Part shown: piece after piece, positions 35,804 through 46,166 of the stretch
Layout: every line of letters starts with the position of its first letter
Numbering within the stretch: position 1 is the stretch's first letter
Assembly: GCA_025531455.1 (NCBI GenBank)
Contig: JAMYHL010000003.1
Location: 1,240,001 to 1,304,000 of the forward strand
Source of the DNA: Apiotrichum sp. Y4204
Taxonomy: Eukaryota; Basidiomycota; Tremellomycetes; Trichosporonales; Trichosporonaceae
Length of the DNA stretch: 64,000 nucleotides
Direction: 5' to 3'
Translations under genes and position numbers: made by a program
The notes under the pieces: generated by a model
What the model was told of the DNA's origin: nothing
The model's input: the letters and a program-made list of their open reading frames with translations, nothing else
Database searches by the model: none

Positions 35804-35809
35804 AAAAAA
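35804..35809 (-). terminator. Likely RNA polymerase III terminator of tRNA-Tyr copy 1
   Basis: Six T on the minus strand, 28-33 bases after the tRNA 3' end. An A run lies nearer but is of the wrong sense. Confidence 0.55.
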
Positions 35810-35836
35810 GGACTCTGCCGCTCGCGACACGTTTTT

Positions 35837-35921
35837 TCTCCCAACCCTGATTCGAACAGGGGACCGACGGATTTGAGGTATCAGTTACAGTCCGGCGCTC
35901 TACCAACTGAGCTATTGAGAG
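35837..35921 (-). tRNA. tRNA-Tyr (anticodon GTA) with 12-nt intron, copy 1
   Basis: Cloverleaf on the minus strand: acceptor CTCTCAA/TTGGGAG, D stem GCTC/GAGC, T stem CCCTG/CAGGG with loop TTCGAAT, discriminator A. The anticodon stem is CCGGA/TCCGT, in which the outermost pair (27-43) is C against T. Nineteen bases lie between the stem halves: the seven-base loop with GTA and a 12-base intron after position 37. All tRNA-Tyr genes of eukaryotes are expected to carry an intron, which fits. The 85 bases are identical to the copy at 61528. Confidence 0.93.
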
Positions 35922-36379
35922 GAGCACGCGGGGAAAAATTGGGTGGTGCCACGTGGCGGTGGAGGGCGACGCGCGCGGCGCGTGGCGCGAGTGGCGAGGC
36001 GCGCAATGCGGACGCGAGACAGCAGTGGGAGGGGGATGGACACGACTGACGAAAGTGGTGAGCTCACATCCTGTGGAGAGCTCGCGTGCGGAGCATGAAC
36101 ACCGCGAGACCCGTCTGCTTCGGCAAACTCTAATCTCTGTCGAGAGAACATTGACAGGGCGCCCGTGAAGAGATTGAAGAGATGAAGTTGTGGCAGTCAG
36201 ATTCCGACCTCCACCCGCGGAACTTAGCCGAACCTCGGGCAGCTCGGCCACTCTCCAGGCGAGGGAGTGACAAAGTAACAAGAGACGCACCCACAGTACC
36301 ACAGTTCGGGGAGTGATACATATCTACTGCTGTTGTTGCATTCTCTCCAACTCTCTACTACTCTACATTATCCCACAAA

Positions 36380-37625
36380 ATGGCGTCTCACGGAATCAAG
36401 AAGGCGGCGGTCATCGGTGCCGGCCAGATGGGTCTGGGCATTGCGTGAGTGCCGGTGCCGAGGCCGAGGCGCGAGGCCAAGTGTGGAGCGCCGAAAGACG
36501 GAGCGACAGCGCACATTCTGACAACAGCTACGTCGCGGCGCTGCACGCCAAGGTGCCGCTTACGATCCACGACCCGTCCGACAAGGTGCTAAGCAAGGCG
36601 ATGACGCACCTCGACAGCCTGCTCGCGCGGGGTGTTTCGAAGAAGCGGATTTCGCAGGAGGACGCAGACGCCGCGCGCGCCAGGGTGCAGCACCACCGCG
36701 GAGACGGGACGGGCGAGGGCGGCGGCGAGGTCATTGGCAAGGACACGGACCTCGTCATTGAGGTAAGGCTCGATTATCGGTATGGGGAGGAAAGGGAGGT
36801 AAGGGAGTTTGGATACACTTTCTCCCCCCATCTCCCCCCCCCCCCCCTCTCCCCTCTTTTTTCTTCTCACTAACCGCAGGCGATTCCCGAGATCCCAGCG
36901 CTCAAGGACGGCCTGTTCTCGCGCCTCGGCGCCCTCCTCCCCCCACCCGCGATCCTCGGCACGAACACGTCCTCCATCTCGGTCACCCGCCTCGCGGGCC
37001 AGGCCGGGCAGCCCGGGGACGGGGGCGCGTCGAGCGCGCGCTGTGTCTCGCTCCACTTTTTCAACCCCGTGCCCCAGATGCGTCTTGTCGAGATCATTCC
37101 CGCCCTCCAGACGTCGCCTGAGGTCGTGGAGCGCGCGCGCGCGTTTGGCGTCGCGTGCGGAAAGGGTGAGTCCTAGCGGAGTATGGGGCTGGAAAATCGA
37201 TATTCTCTTTCTAGCTGGGGTTTGTGCTCAAACTACCTTCTGAGAGTATCACCCTACTCCTTCGCTCTTCTATCATTCTCCCTCTTTTCTAACACCTTCC
37301 AGAGGTCACCCAGTCGGCCGACGCCCCCGGCTTCATCGCCAACGCGATCCTGATGCCCATGATCAACGAGGCGGTCACGCTCCTCGAGAACGGCATCGCG
37401 ACAAAGGAGGACATTGACACGACCTTCCGCCTCGGCATGGGCCACCCGATGGGCCCTCTCGCGCTTGCCGACTTGATCGGCCTCGACACGTGTCTTGCTA
37501 TCCAGAAGGTGCTCCACACCGAAAAGGGAGACTCAAAGTACCGCCCGGCCACGCTCCTCCAGCGCATGGTCGATGCCGGGTGGTACGGCAAAAAGTCGGG
37601 ACGCGGATTCTACGAGTACAAGTAG
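36380..37625 (+). CDS. 3-hydroxyacyl-CoA (3-hydroxybutyryl-CoA) dehydrogenase
   Basis: NAD-dependent oxidation of 3-hydroxyacyl-CoA, probably short-chain, in fatty-acid or butyrate metabolism. Four exons, 36380-36444, 36528-36762, 36880-37165 and 37303-37625, give 302 residues, the usual size of the single-function enzyme. The Rossmann motif [12 protein letters not shown] is at residues 10-21 and is followed by TIHD. NTSSIS and the catalytic His159 in [16 protein letters not shown] with Glu171 are present, as is the C-terminal domain with [35 protein letters not shown] and a [14 protein letters not shown] end. There is no clear peroxisomal C-terminal tripeptide; the N-terminus (MASHGIKK) is too short for an obvious mitochondrial presequence, so location is open. 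A C/T-rich tract precedes the ATG. It converges on the Cid1-type gene. Confidence 0.93.
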
Positions 37626-37994
37626 AGAGAATGTATTCTACGAGTATAAAGTAGAGCATGTATTGTGGTTTTGGGGGCTGCCGCACAGAGCGTGCCTATT
37701 GCGCGTTCGCAGACTGCTGTCGCCGCGGTCTCCTACTCATTCTGGGCGCTCATGCCCCTCAGCTTCTCGGGCTCACGTCTGCACGCAGACTCGCTCATAA
37801 CATCTGGGCCGCTTGTCCGCTGACTCGCACATTGCCCAGAACTTAACCCTCAGGCTACGCTCGCCCGTTCCTGCTCCGACAAGACCCCGCATGCATGCGA
37901 TGCAGCACTACCACCGGCCCCCGCGGCCTCCTGCCTTGTCTCTTGCCCCCTGCTTGGCCCTGTCGGAATGCCAAAAAGCCGTGCTATATGCCTT
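37626..37994. other. Convergent 3' region
   Basis: 370 bases between the stop codons of the dehydrogenase and the nucleotidyltransferase genes; it should hold both polyadenylation sites. A short direct repeat (TTCTACGAGTA, second copy TTCTACGAGTATAAAGTAGAG) spans the dehydrogenase stop codon. Confidence 0.6.
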
Positions 37995-40721
37995 CTATTG
38001 CTCTGCGGGACTGCTGCCCTTTTGCTCGGGAGTCGCGGTGGGGCTCCGCAAGCCGCTGCCGGGCGTCGCGCCCGGGCTTGTCTTGACGCCCAGCTGCCCA
38101 AAGCTCGTGGTCAGCGACTCGACGGGCGCCGCATCGGGGGTGCTGGATCCACCGGTAACTCCGTTCCCTGCGGGGAGGGCGTGCGCCTGCGGTTGCGGGG
38201 AGAGGAGTGTGCTCGGGGAGATGAACGGCGCGGGGGACGCGCCCGCGCTGCCCTTGCCGTCGGCCGGCGGCGACGCCTTGTCCGCAGAGTTCGGGTGGAG
38301 GGACGCCGAGACGACAGGCGGCGAGAACGGCGCAAAGGCCGGGAGGGGGGACGCCTGTTCGGCCGAATGCGACTGGTGGAGCTGGGATGGCGGCAACGAG
38401 AGGTCGCGCGTGCCCGAGACATTGCGCCCGCGCGAGGCGGGGACGGGGCCAACAGGCCCAGGTCCAGCCGTGTCCGAGCTGCCCGAGCTGTAGGTGGACG
38501 GGACGGACGGGCCGGCGGAATGCGGCCCGTGTTGCGAGGCAGGTGCACCTGGCGCACCGTACGAGCCGCGATGCTGGTCGTAGCCCCACACGGATGGGGA
38601 TACGGACGACGCGCCGCGTCCAATCTCGAGCTGCGCGTACAAGCGCGACGGGGACAGCGGCGCCGAAACGGTCCCAACGGCGTTCGGGTTGTCGTAAGAA
38701 GCAGTGCCGCGGCGCGAGTTGGAACGCGGGTAGTTGCTCTCCATTGCCCGGCTCACGGGGTCGCGTCCGCGCTGGGCGTACTCGGCAAACGGCGGCTCGT
38801 TCACCCCTCCCAGGCCCAGGCTGCTGCTCGGGCTGTTGGCGGCGGGACGCGACGGGGACTGCATCCAGATATCGGACGGTGCGCCGAGCTCGGGGGCGCT
38901 GACAATGGGCCCAACCCCAACTGCTGACGGTGCGGGCTCGGTTGTCCGTCCGCGACCACGCGCGCTGCCACCGTGAATCATCGGCTCGGTCATCGCGCCG
39001 GGGCCGTTCATCGGACCGCTGGAAGGAGCAGGGCCGCCCTGATAGCGGTCAAAGGGTTGTTGGGAATGGCTCCTCCATCCTGGGCCGCCGGCGGGTCCAC
39101 CAGCTGATCCAGTAAACTGTGTGCGAACGTTCAGCGTCCGAGGGGCGGGGGACGCCGAGCGCGGGGCGCGGAGCAGCTCGTCCTCGCGCTCACGACACAG
39201 TTCCGCGAGGGCCTGCACTGCGCGCTCCGGCCGCTGGGTGAGAATACGCGTCGCGCGCATAAACTCGCCGCGGATTGTGTACAGCCCATCCTTGGTGACG
39301 GTGCGGGCGACGTTGTAGGTGATCTCGAATGGGTCCTCAATGCACAACCTGTTGCGGTCGCGGGCCATCTCGTTCAATCCACCGACATCAATCTGCGGGG
39401 TTAGTCACGACCCTACACGGATGCGGGCGAAATATCCGCCGAGCTCACGTCATTTGTCCAGCCCTTGCTCTCCTTTGTAAGCGGTCCAGCACGGAGCGAG
39501 AGCACCATCGTGTTGAACTGGAAGTCGTGCGAAAAGTAGCGGAAAAAGTCGATGAGAAGCTCGCCGACACTCTCAAAGTTGACGGAAGACCACTCTTGGC
39601 GGAGCATCTCGACGTCGTCGAAAAAGTAGACGTTGCGGCCCTGAAGCATCATTTCCTCCTCGGTAATGGGCCGGAGCGGCGCGATGCGCTGCAGGTTGGG
39701 TAGCACTGGTGGCTGCTTGACGTGCACCAGGAAGTAGAGCACCATGAGGGTTATTCCGTCTGCGGTGAGCGACTGCCGTAGAAGCGTTACTCACAAGAAG
39801 ACAGAGTCCCGCGGTACGGCGAGTTGATCCTGCGGCGCTTGGCCCAGACCTTGAGGAAGAGGACGAGCGTGCGCACACGGGCGGGGTCAATCGTCGCGTA
39901 GGTGAGGAGGAGGCGTGTGTTCTCTATCGCCAGCCGGTTCTCTATACCAATGTCACACGCGATACCTGGCGGGTTAGAGAGGATGGCGTATACGAACCCA
40001 CCAAAGGGAAGACCTGGCGACGACGCGAGGTTGAGCTTGATGATCGGTATACGCGCCTTGGGGAGCGGCTTGACGTCAAAGTTGGTCTCCTGATGGTCAG
40101 CCTGGCAGTTTTATGGCTTTTTCTTTTTTTTTTGTGTTTATTTTGAACCCACCCTCTCGAGAAGATCGCCTATCATCTGCACAAACGTGGACGGGTCGAG
40201 AGCGGCCTCGGGATCGTCGATGAGAACGACGAGATCCATGTCTGGGAGTCAGCGCCCATGTCAGAGCTGCGCCTCCTGGGAACATGGCCAGTGCCGCTGA
40301 TCTTGCGCTGGCGCCTCGAGGCCGAAAGGTATGCGCTGTTTGCTGGTGTGCTGGTCTTTTTCCACCAGCAACGGTGATCATCCCACACTCGGACGCAGAG
40401 CGCCAGCCGCAGCCAGCCATTGACCGCGCGGATCCCACTCACCAGAGTGCTTGAGGCCAAACGAGTTGACGCTGCTGCCAAACGACAGTAAGCGCGAGCT
40501 GGGCTCGATCGTCTTGATGAGTTTTTCAATGAGACATCGCACCCTGTGGTCAGTCGTGAGGGCACTACGCGACGAATGACAGCTGGGTCCCTCATCCACA
40601 GCAGCACTCACTCTTCCTTGATGCTCAGCTCCTCAGAGCTGGGAAGGAGGGGGAGGACGTAGGAGAAGAGCGAGGTCGAGAGGTCGCTGAGGAAGCGACG
40701 GTGAAGGACGCCGGGATGCAT
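37995..40721 (-). CDS. Cid1-family RNA nucleotidyltransferase (terminal uridylyl or poly(A) transferase)
   Basis: Adds nucleotides to RNA 3' ends; family members uridylate mRNAs or act in RNA surveillance. Seven exons, 40721-40612, 40543-40443, 40241-40153, 40089-40002, 39965-39795, 39759-39449 and 39392-37995, encode 755 residues. The pol-beta catalytic motif is complete: FGSSVNSFGLKHSDMDLVV gives FGS at 58-60 and Asp71/Asp73, and the third Asp is Asp134 in ACDIGIENR. The sequence LPFG-GIACD only forms when a 36-nt intron (39966-40001) is removed. The central and PAP-associated regions (YGITLMVLYFLVHVKQPP; SVGELLIDFFRYFSHDF; IEDPFEITYNVARTV) follow. The last ~420 residues are Pro/Ser/Gly-rich and disordered. 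The first in-frame ATG is 40721; an upstream exon at 41280-41588 may extend the N-terminus. Uridylyl versus adenylyl preference cannot be told from these motifs. Confidence 0.9.
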
Positions 40722-42712
40722 CGTGGCGAGCGAGAAGAGGCCGGGAGTCTGGGAGTAGCGAACGAAGGAAGGAGGGGCGCGGAAAGGCGGGGGGTGCGAC
40801 TCTGCTGCGCGGGGCGTGAGGAGTGCAAGAGTTGCGAGGGAAGAGGCGAGCAAGAGTCAGATCGCGTCAGAAAATCAGCAACAAATGGCACGCGATCACG
40901 CGACGGAGAGTGGCTCCTCGAAAGGTGTATGGCGATCGCGGGCACGCTGAGGGGGTGCAGACGACAGACGGGAGACGCGGTGCGGGGCTGAAAGGTGAGC
41001 GCTGGACAAGGCGACAAAGCTGGACAATGAGGAAAGAGAAAGAGCAAGAAACGACGAGGAAAGCGCGCAAGATTGAAGCGAATACTACGCCTTACAGCGC
41101 AGCGGGGCGTATATTAGCACAAAAGCGCGAAACTGTCACCCTCGAGTCGTGAAGCGAAGACGAGGATACAGTCAACCGCCAGGCAGATGAACTCGATTTT
41201 CCACGCGCCGCGCAGCACCGCCAGCTCGCCAGCTCGAGCTCCAGCTCCGCGTTTCTCCAAAGCTCCGACGGATACTCACCTGCGCTCTTCCTTCAGTGTC
41301 GAGGACGGGAGAATAAGGTGTCCCAGCCGCGTCGGTCGAGATCGAGTCGCGGATCCGGGACCGAGAGGAGTAGCCGCCGACGAGGGGGGGGGGGGCAGGG
41401 GGGAACGGAGACGCGAGACGCGAGACGCGGAGGTGCGCGAGTGAGGCGGGGCGGACGAGATGGGGTGGGATGTCTCGATTGTCCGGTGGTGAGACTGGGG
41501 ATACAGTAGTTGTCGGCGTCGTCGGTGTGTCCGTCGTCGCTGTCAGTGGTGGTGTACTCCTTCTATTGAACACGCTCTCTCTCTGCACTTTTTTGGTGCG
41601 GCGCGTCGTGTCCCCCTCTGGTCAGCGTGCCATAGTGCTGGTAGTGTGCTCTGTCGCTCTGGCTAGTGACGGCAGAATATAGTGCACCCCACCGTGGGAG
41701 ACTAGGACCGGGACTAAAATGTTCAATTTATTTGGTAACTGAAAAATTAATCCAGAGCTAATGATCTCCTTGCTCGCACCCAAATTCAATTAGATTACAC
41801 CCATCTTTTAATTCCTTCTTTACGATTGTGGTTTGTTATCCCGGAAATTTATTTAGATTTTTGCACAAGAATCGAATGACGCACACAGTGACACTTTCTG
41901 GCACTCGAGGCACTCTGCAAGCTCTTTGCACCCTGCATGTGTGCATGTGCTCGTCGGCAACACCCTGCACGCACACCCTGCTACCCTGCTACCCTGTGGA
42001 GCGCACACATAACACCGAGGGACCGAGGCCGCGGTCTCCGAGAGGCACGGGGCGCGAGGCGCGCAGTGGTGGCCGTGATACCTCCAGTCTCCAGTCCTGA
42101 AGTGCCCCAGAACGCCAGCACGCGGGCGATCACCCATTGGCGAACTGCAGACCTCTACTCCCAATTCCTTACACCAACTGCGTGTGCCACTGCTCCTCCC
42201 ACCAATCTCCTCTCATGCACCATAGGTTCATGCTGCCAAGCAAAAGAAAAAAGGTAAAAACTAGGAAATGACTGGGTAAAATGGCGCAGCCGGCACGGCC
42301 ATGTATTGTGCGGCGACGGTATAGGTACTGTATAGAGGTACGGTCGTGAGCGCGTATACGCGCGTAGGTGTAAGTGTAAGGCATGATAGGTGGCGTGTTT
42401 CGCGTGTGTCGCGTGTTTGTGTGAAAGTGAGGTGTAAGTGCGTGGTGTGTGGTGCGTCGTGGAGGGGGGGGTGAGTGGGGAGGGGGGGTAGGGGGGTAGG
42501 GGTGGTTGTGGTCAATGGGGAATAATGTTCCAAGTCCTCGTTCGTTGTTGTAGCGCAAACCCTAAGAAGACGAGAGAGAAAAAGTGGTGAAACGAGTGGA
42601 AACGATTCGGGTATCTGGCGGGCGGCGGCACACTGGCGCGCCGACGGGGTATGTGGGTGAGCCATCTATGAGGTGGGGAGGTGATGAGGGTGGAGAGTGG
42701 GGGTGAGTAGGA
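40722..42712. other. Region between Cid1-type and RhoGEF genes
   Basis: Two kilobases between two minus-strand genes. The part next to 40721 is C/T-rich on the minus strand with an AATATA sequence near 41110 and is probably a promoter. A G run at about 41387-41397 interrupts a coding-like segment (listed separately). A second G-rich stretch lies at about 42464-42502. Otherwise nothing is recognised. Confidence 0.45.
41280..41588 (-). other. Coding-like open segment, possible upstream exon
   Basis: A minus-strand frame of 103 codons without ATG, rich in Pro, Ser and Thr, containing GGYSSRSRIRDSISTDAAGT and ending LDTEGRAQ at a strong GTGAGT donor (41279). Its end phase would fit an acceptor at CTACTCCCAG (about 40757) in the frame of the Cid1-type protein, which would add an N-terminal region of about 115 residues. 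No initiator ATG lies in this frame upstream, so a further first exon would be needed. It may equally be noncoding. Confidence 0.3.
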
Positions 42713-45700
42713 TCACCGCCGTGCGCGGTCGCTGCCGGCAAGAAGCGACTGGTGGAGGCCCTCGGCGGCGGCCTCGTTGCGCAGCTGGATCATGTAGATG
42801 ATACCTGTCCGGTGTCCGCGGTCCGAGATCTCCACAGCGACACCCGTGCGGCCGACACGCTCGACGCCGTCAGTGAGGACAATTGTCGAAATGAGCATGC
42901 CCTTGCCGTTGCTGTTCTCGACCACGAGCTGCTTGAGCTGGCGCGCCGACGTCTCGACATAGAGCTTGAGCTTGCCCTGGCCGTGTGATTTCCACTGCTG
43001 GTGGCCCTGCTTGGCGAACACCTTGCACTTCATCTGCGCATTGATAATTGTCGGGCCCTTGAGCGACGAAAAGTCCTCCTTTGGCGACGGAGGCGGCGAG
43101 TCGTCGTGGTCAAAGCCACCGCCGACCGGGCTGGCCAACGGGGAACTCTCGCTCTGCTTGATGGCCTCGAAATGCGCCGAGGGCATCGCTGGCGGTCCGG
43201 CCAACGGCATGCCGTGGCCGAGGTCGCTCATGCCCATGTCGTACATTGGTTCGGCCGAGCGCGAACGAGGCGGCGGCGCGTGCTCCAAGTGCGAGTGATT
43301 GCCAGGGTAAAGACCAGAGTCCGAGTAGTTAGTAGCCGTGCGACCAAACGGACGGGGAGGGAGCATCTCCTGGCGGGTCGACGGCAGGGGCTTGTCGCTA
43401 AGAGGCACTCCTGCGCGGTTGGGCAAAGGCATGTTCCCGTACGAAGGGTGGTGGGGCATGCCAGTATGCCCATACGGACTCATCGTCCCCGGTGGGCCGT
43501 AGTTGGTCGACTGCGTCGATGTCCCCGAATGGGACGAACTCCACGAGCGACCAGACACACTTCGATCGGACCCCGATGGAATGCGGTCGGACGGGTGGCC
43601 CTGCGGGTTACCAGACGGTGTCATCGGACGGCCATCGCCTGAGAGCATGATGCGGGGCTTGCCAGGGGCTGGATATCTCATAGGAGGCTGGCCATGACCA
43701 GCCTGTTGGTGGGGAGCCTGGTGGCCACCAGGCCCAGGCATGTGTTGCCCAGGCCCCGGCATGTGTTGACCAGGTGCGGGCATGTGCTGACCAGGGCCAG
43801 GCATCTGGTGGCCGGGACCATTTGGTGCGGGGTAACCGTTCGACATGCTACGCTGCGGCATCGCACGGGGAGCAGCACGGGAAGGCAGCTGTTGGTCCTG
43901 TTCTTGTGACCTGCAAGAGCCGTTCGACGAGGCAACATTGAGCTGTCTCATCTGGCCGGAGAGGTCAGTCGGGGATGGCGACATGGCCGTCGGAGACATG
44001 AGGTTGCCGCTTTGGCTTGTTGGCGACATCGGCCCGGCTGGCGGCATACCTGCGTGGTGACCACCGGGTGAGAGGGGGCTGGGAAGGCGCTGGGCATGCC
44101 CGGGGCCATCGATGGGAGAGTTACCGACACGGGCAGTGGGCATGGGTGTTGTGGATATCGTAGGACGGGGCGGGGCTAGATGTCAGTCCTGCTCGCTCTG
44201 GGGGCTCACCTCCAGAAGCAAACTCAATACACTGGGTCACACTCTTCATCAAAAGGTCGCGCTCAATCTCCGACTCTGCATGGATGACAAACGTCTCCTT
44301 GCGCATGACGGTGATCGCAACGACATTGCTCTGCTCGCCTTCCATGGGAGTGAGATGCTTTCCAGCCAGAGGGGGGTAAGCGAGCCACATTTCCGGCATC
44401 GGGCCTCCCTCGCCGACACGGCTGGGCTGGTCGCGGGCGACCTCCTGGGCACGAGCGGCCTTCTCGGCAGCCTCCATGCGGTCGGTAATGAGAAACAAAT
44501 CCGTCAAGACAAAGATGTGGGCACGGCGGTGGACGACCTGCTGACCCGTCGAGGTCGGGGTAAAGTAGATCGTAGCATCGTGGGACGAGCGGATCGTGCG
44601 CGCATACGGCAGGTTCGGAGGGCTCATCTGCAGCCTGCATTTCTGAATGTCAGTTGCTTCCATTCGGTACCCGACTCACCCTTAGCTGCATGTTGAACAG
44701 GTCTATGGTGCGCTCTGTGTCGATACGAAGCTCGAGGTCAGTGATCGGGGGTGGCTGTGCGCTGGACCCAGCGCCGACCGCTTTGACATTCCGACCCGGG
44801 GACTGGTTGATACTTGTGGCAGTGGACGTCGCAGAGCTGTGGGTGCTGTCGACACGGCTGTTGAACCCAGAGATGCTGCATGAGTCAACTTTCGACGCCA
44901 TGTGAATCGAGACTTACACAGACTGGGTCTCCACCGAGCTGCCCATTCCTGAGCTGGAGCGGTTGGGAAGCGGCTTGTCGTTGTCGTTGGCAGACCCCTG
45001 GGACTTGACAGAGGGAGCAGTCGATACGGTCGGCGATTCGTCGCTCACGTCGCACTCGAGACGGGCCTCGAGGTCATTCACAAGAGATTCGAGCCTCTGG
45101 TTTGCGGTCTGGAGCATGCGGTGGTCGCTGCGTCCCTCAGTGGTGCTGCTAAGGAGACGCGCATAAAGCTTGCGGTAGTATCGCAGACGGGCATAAGGGA
45201 GGAGAAACAGGGCATCGAGTGTCCATCGCTCCAGGGGCGGGGTGGGCGGAGATGTGACGGACACCTCATCAAGGATCGGGGGCAGAAGGGTATTGTCCAC
45301 AATGGGCTTGTAGTTGTCGAATCCGGTGAGATATATCGACACATAACGACCATACGAGGGTTCCAGGTCGTCGACCTGAATGTCAGCGCCACGCACGTTG
45401 CTGCCACGGGGAGAGATGCCGAGGAGTGACACGACGTACCCATCGCATTAACAAGTCTCCCAGCAGCTTGGGTTCGGAGGGATTGTCGGCGACCTCTCTC
45501 AGTTTCTGCACAGTTAGCGATCGCGCATGCGCATCTGGCGAGCTTGACCGCCAGTCGGCCAGGAGCACTCACAGAGCCGAATGCCCGGTTGGCGCGGTAG
45601 ACGGCCTCGATGCACCGAAACATGGCGTCGAGTTTTGGCGGCGGCAGGTCCTTTCGCGACCACGCAGCGGCGACTCTCTGGAATGTCAGCATGCTCGGAT

Positions 45701-46166
45701 CAGCAGTCTCCGGGGAGATGCAGCTCCATCAGAGACGTAACTCGGCACGCACCCGAATGACGAGCGTGAGCTGCGCAATGTATGTCTTCTCCGTCTCTTG
45801 CAGGTCCGCGAACGGGTTGCGCTGGGGCTTGGCTGGCGGGGGCGGCGGTGTAGACTCCTGGCGCTGCGGCGGCGCATGTGGTGCATATGATGCCGGCTGG
45901 GGCATTTGTCGCGGCGCGTTGGCTGGGGACGGCGAGCGGTGGCCTACCGCGGGCATGGGCATCTCGAGGCCGAGCCCGGTGGTGGGCGCATTGTGTGCGT
46001 ACGGCTGGCGCCAGTTGCCTTGCGGCGGCCCCGGCTGGTGCTCGATGTGATCTGTGCGCCGCGGGGCAGCCGGGTTGTAGTGTGACGGCGGCGTTGGGCT
46101 AGATGGGTATGCCTGGGGGTGGTACTGGCGCGACGGACCGGGCGCCGACTGGTACTGCGCTGCCAT
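42713..46166 (-). CDS. Rho guanine-nucleotide exchange factor (DH-PH)
   Basis: Activates a Rho-type GTPase, probably for cell-wall integrity or polarity. Seven exons, 46166-45753, 45677-45573, 45505-45440, 45375-44918, 44875-44680, 44642-44210 and 44175-42713, give 1044 residues. The first ~115 residues are Pro/Gln/Tyr-rich. A DH domain runs from about 120 to 320: LQETEKTYIAQLTLVIRR, LLGDLLMRWVDDLEPSY and the conserved third region FLLPYARLRYYRKLYARLL. A PH domain (about 425-555) contains HRRAHIFVLTDLFLITDR and AITVMRKETFVIHAE. A long disordered segment with repeated QHMPGPG units leads to a terminal ~110-residue folded region (VFAKQGHQQWKSHGQGKLKL onwards) that resembles a RanBP1/PH-like beta-sandwich. 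The first ATG in frame is used; the frame is open upstream without ATG. Which Rho protein it serves is unknown. Confidence 0.85.

Larger units (their letters stand above)
34677..36379. other. Divergent promoter region with a tRNA-Tyr
   Basis: 1.7 kb between the starts of the CNNM gene (minus) and the dehydrogenase gene (plus). It contains a tRNA-Tyr. The last 60 bases before 36380 are C/T-rich. No further gene is seen. Confidence 0.55.

Noticed and set aside
37968..38927. A 319-codon arginine-rich plus-strand frame
   Set aside because: Antisense to the disordered tail of the Cid1-type gene; composition is typical of a GC-rich shadow.
41318..41509. Arginine/glycine-rich plus-strand frame
   Set aside because: Created by a G run and CGAGACG repeats; opposite strand looks more coding-like.
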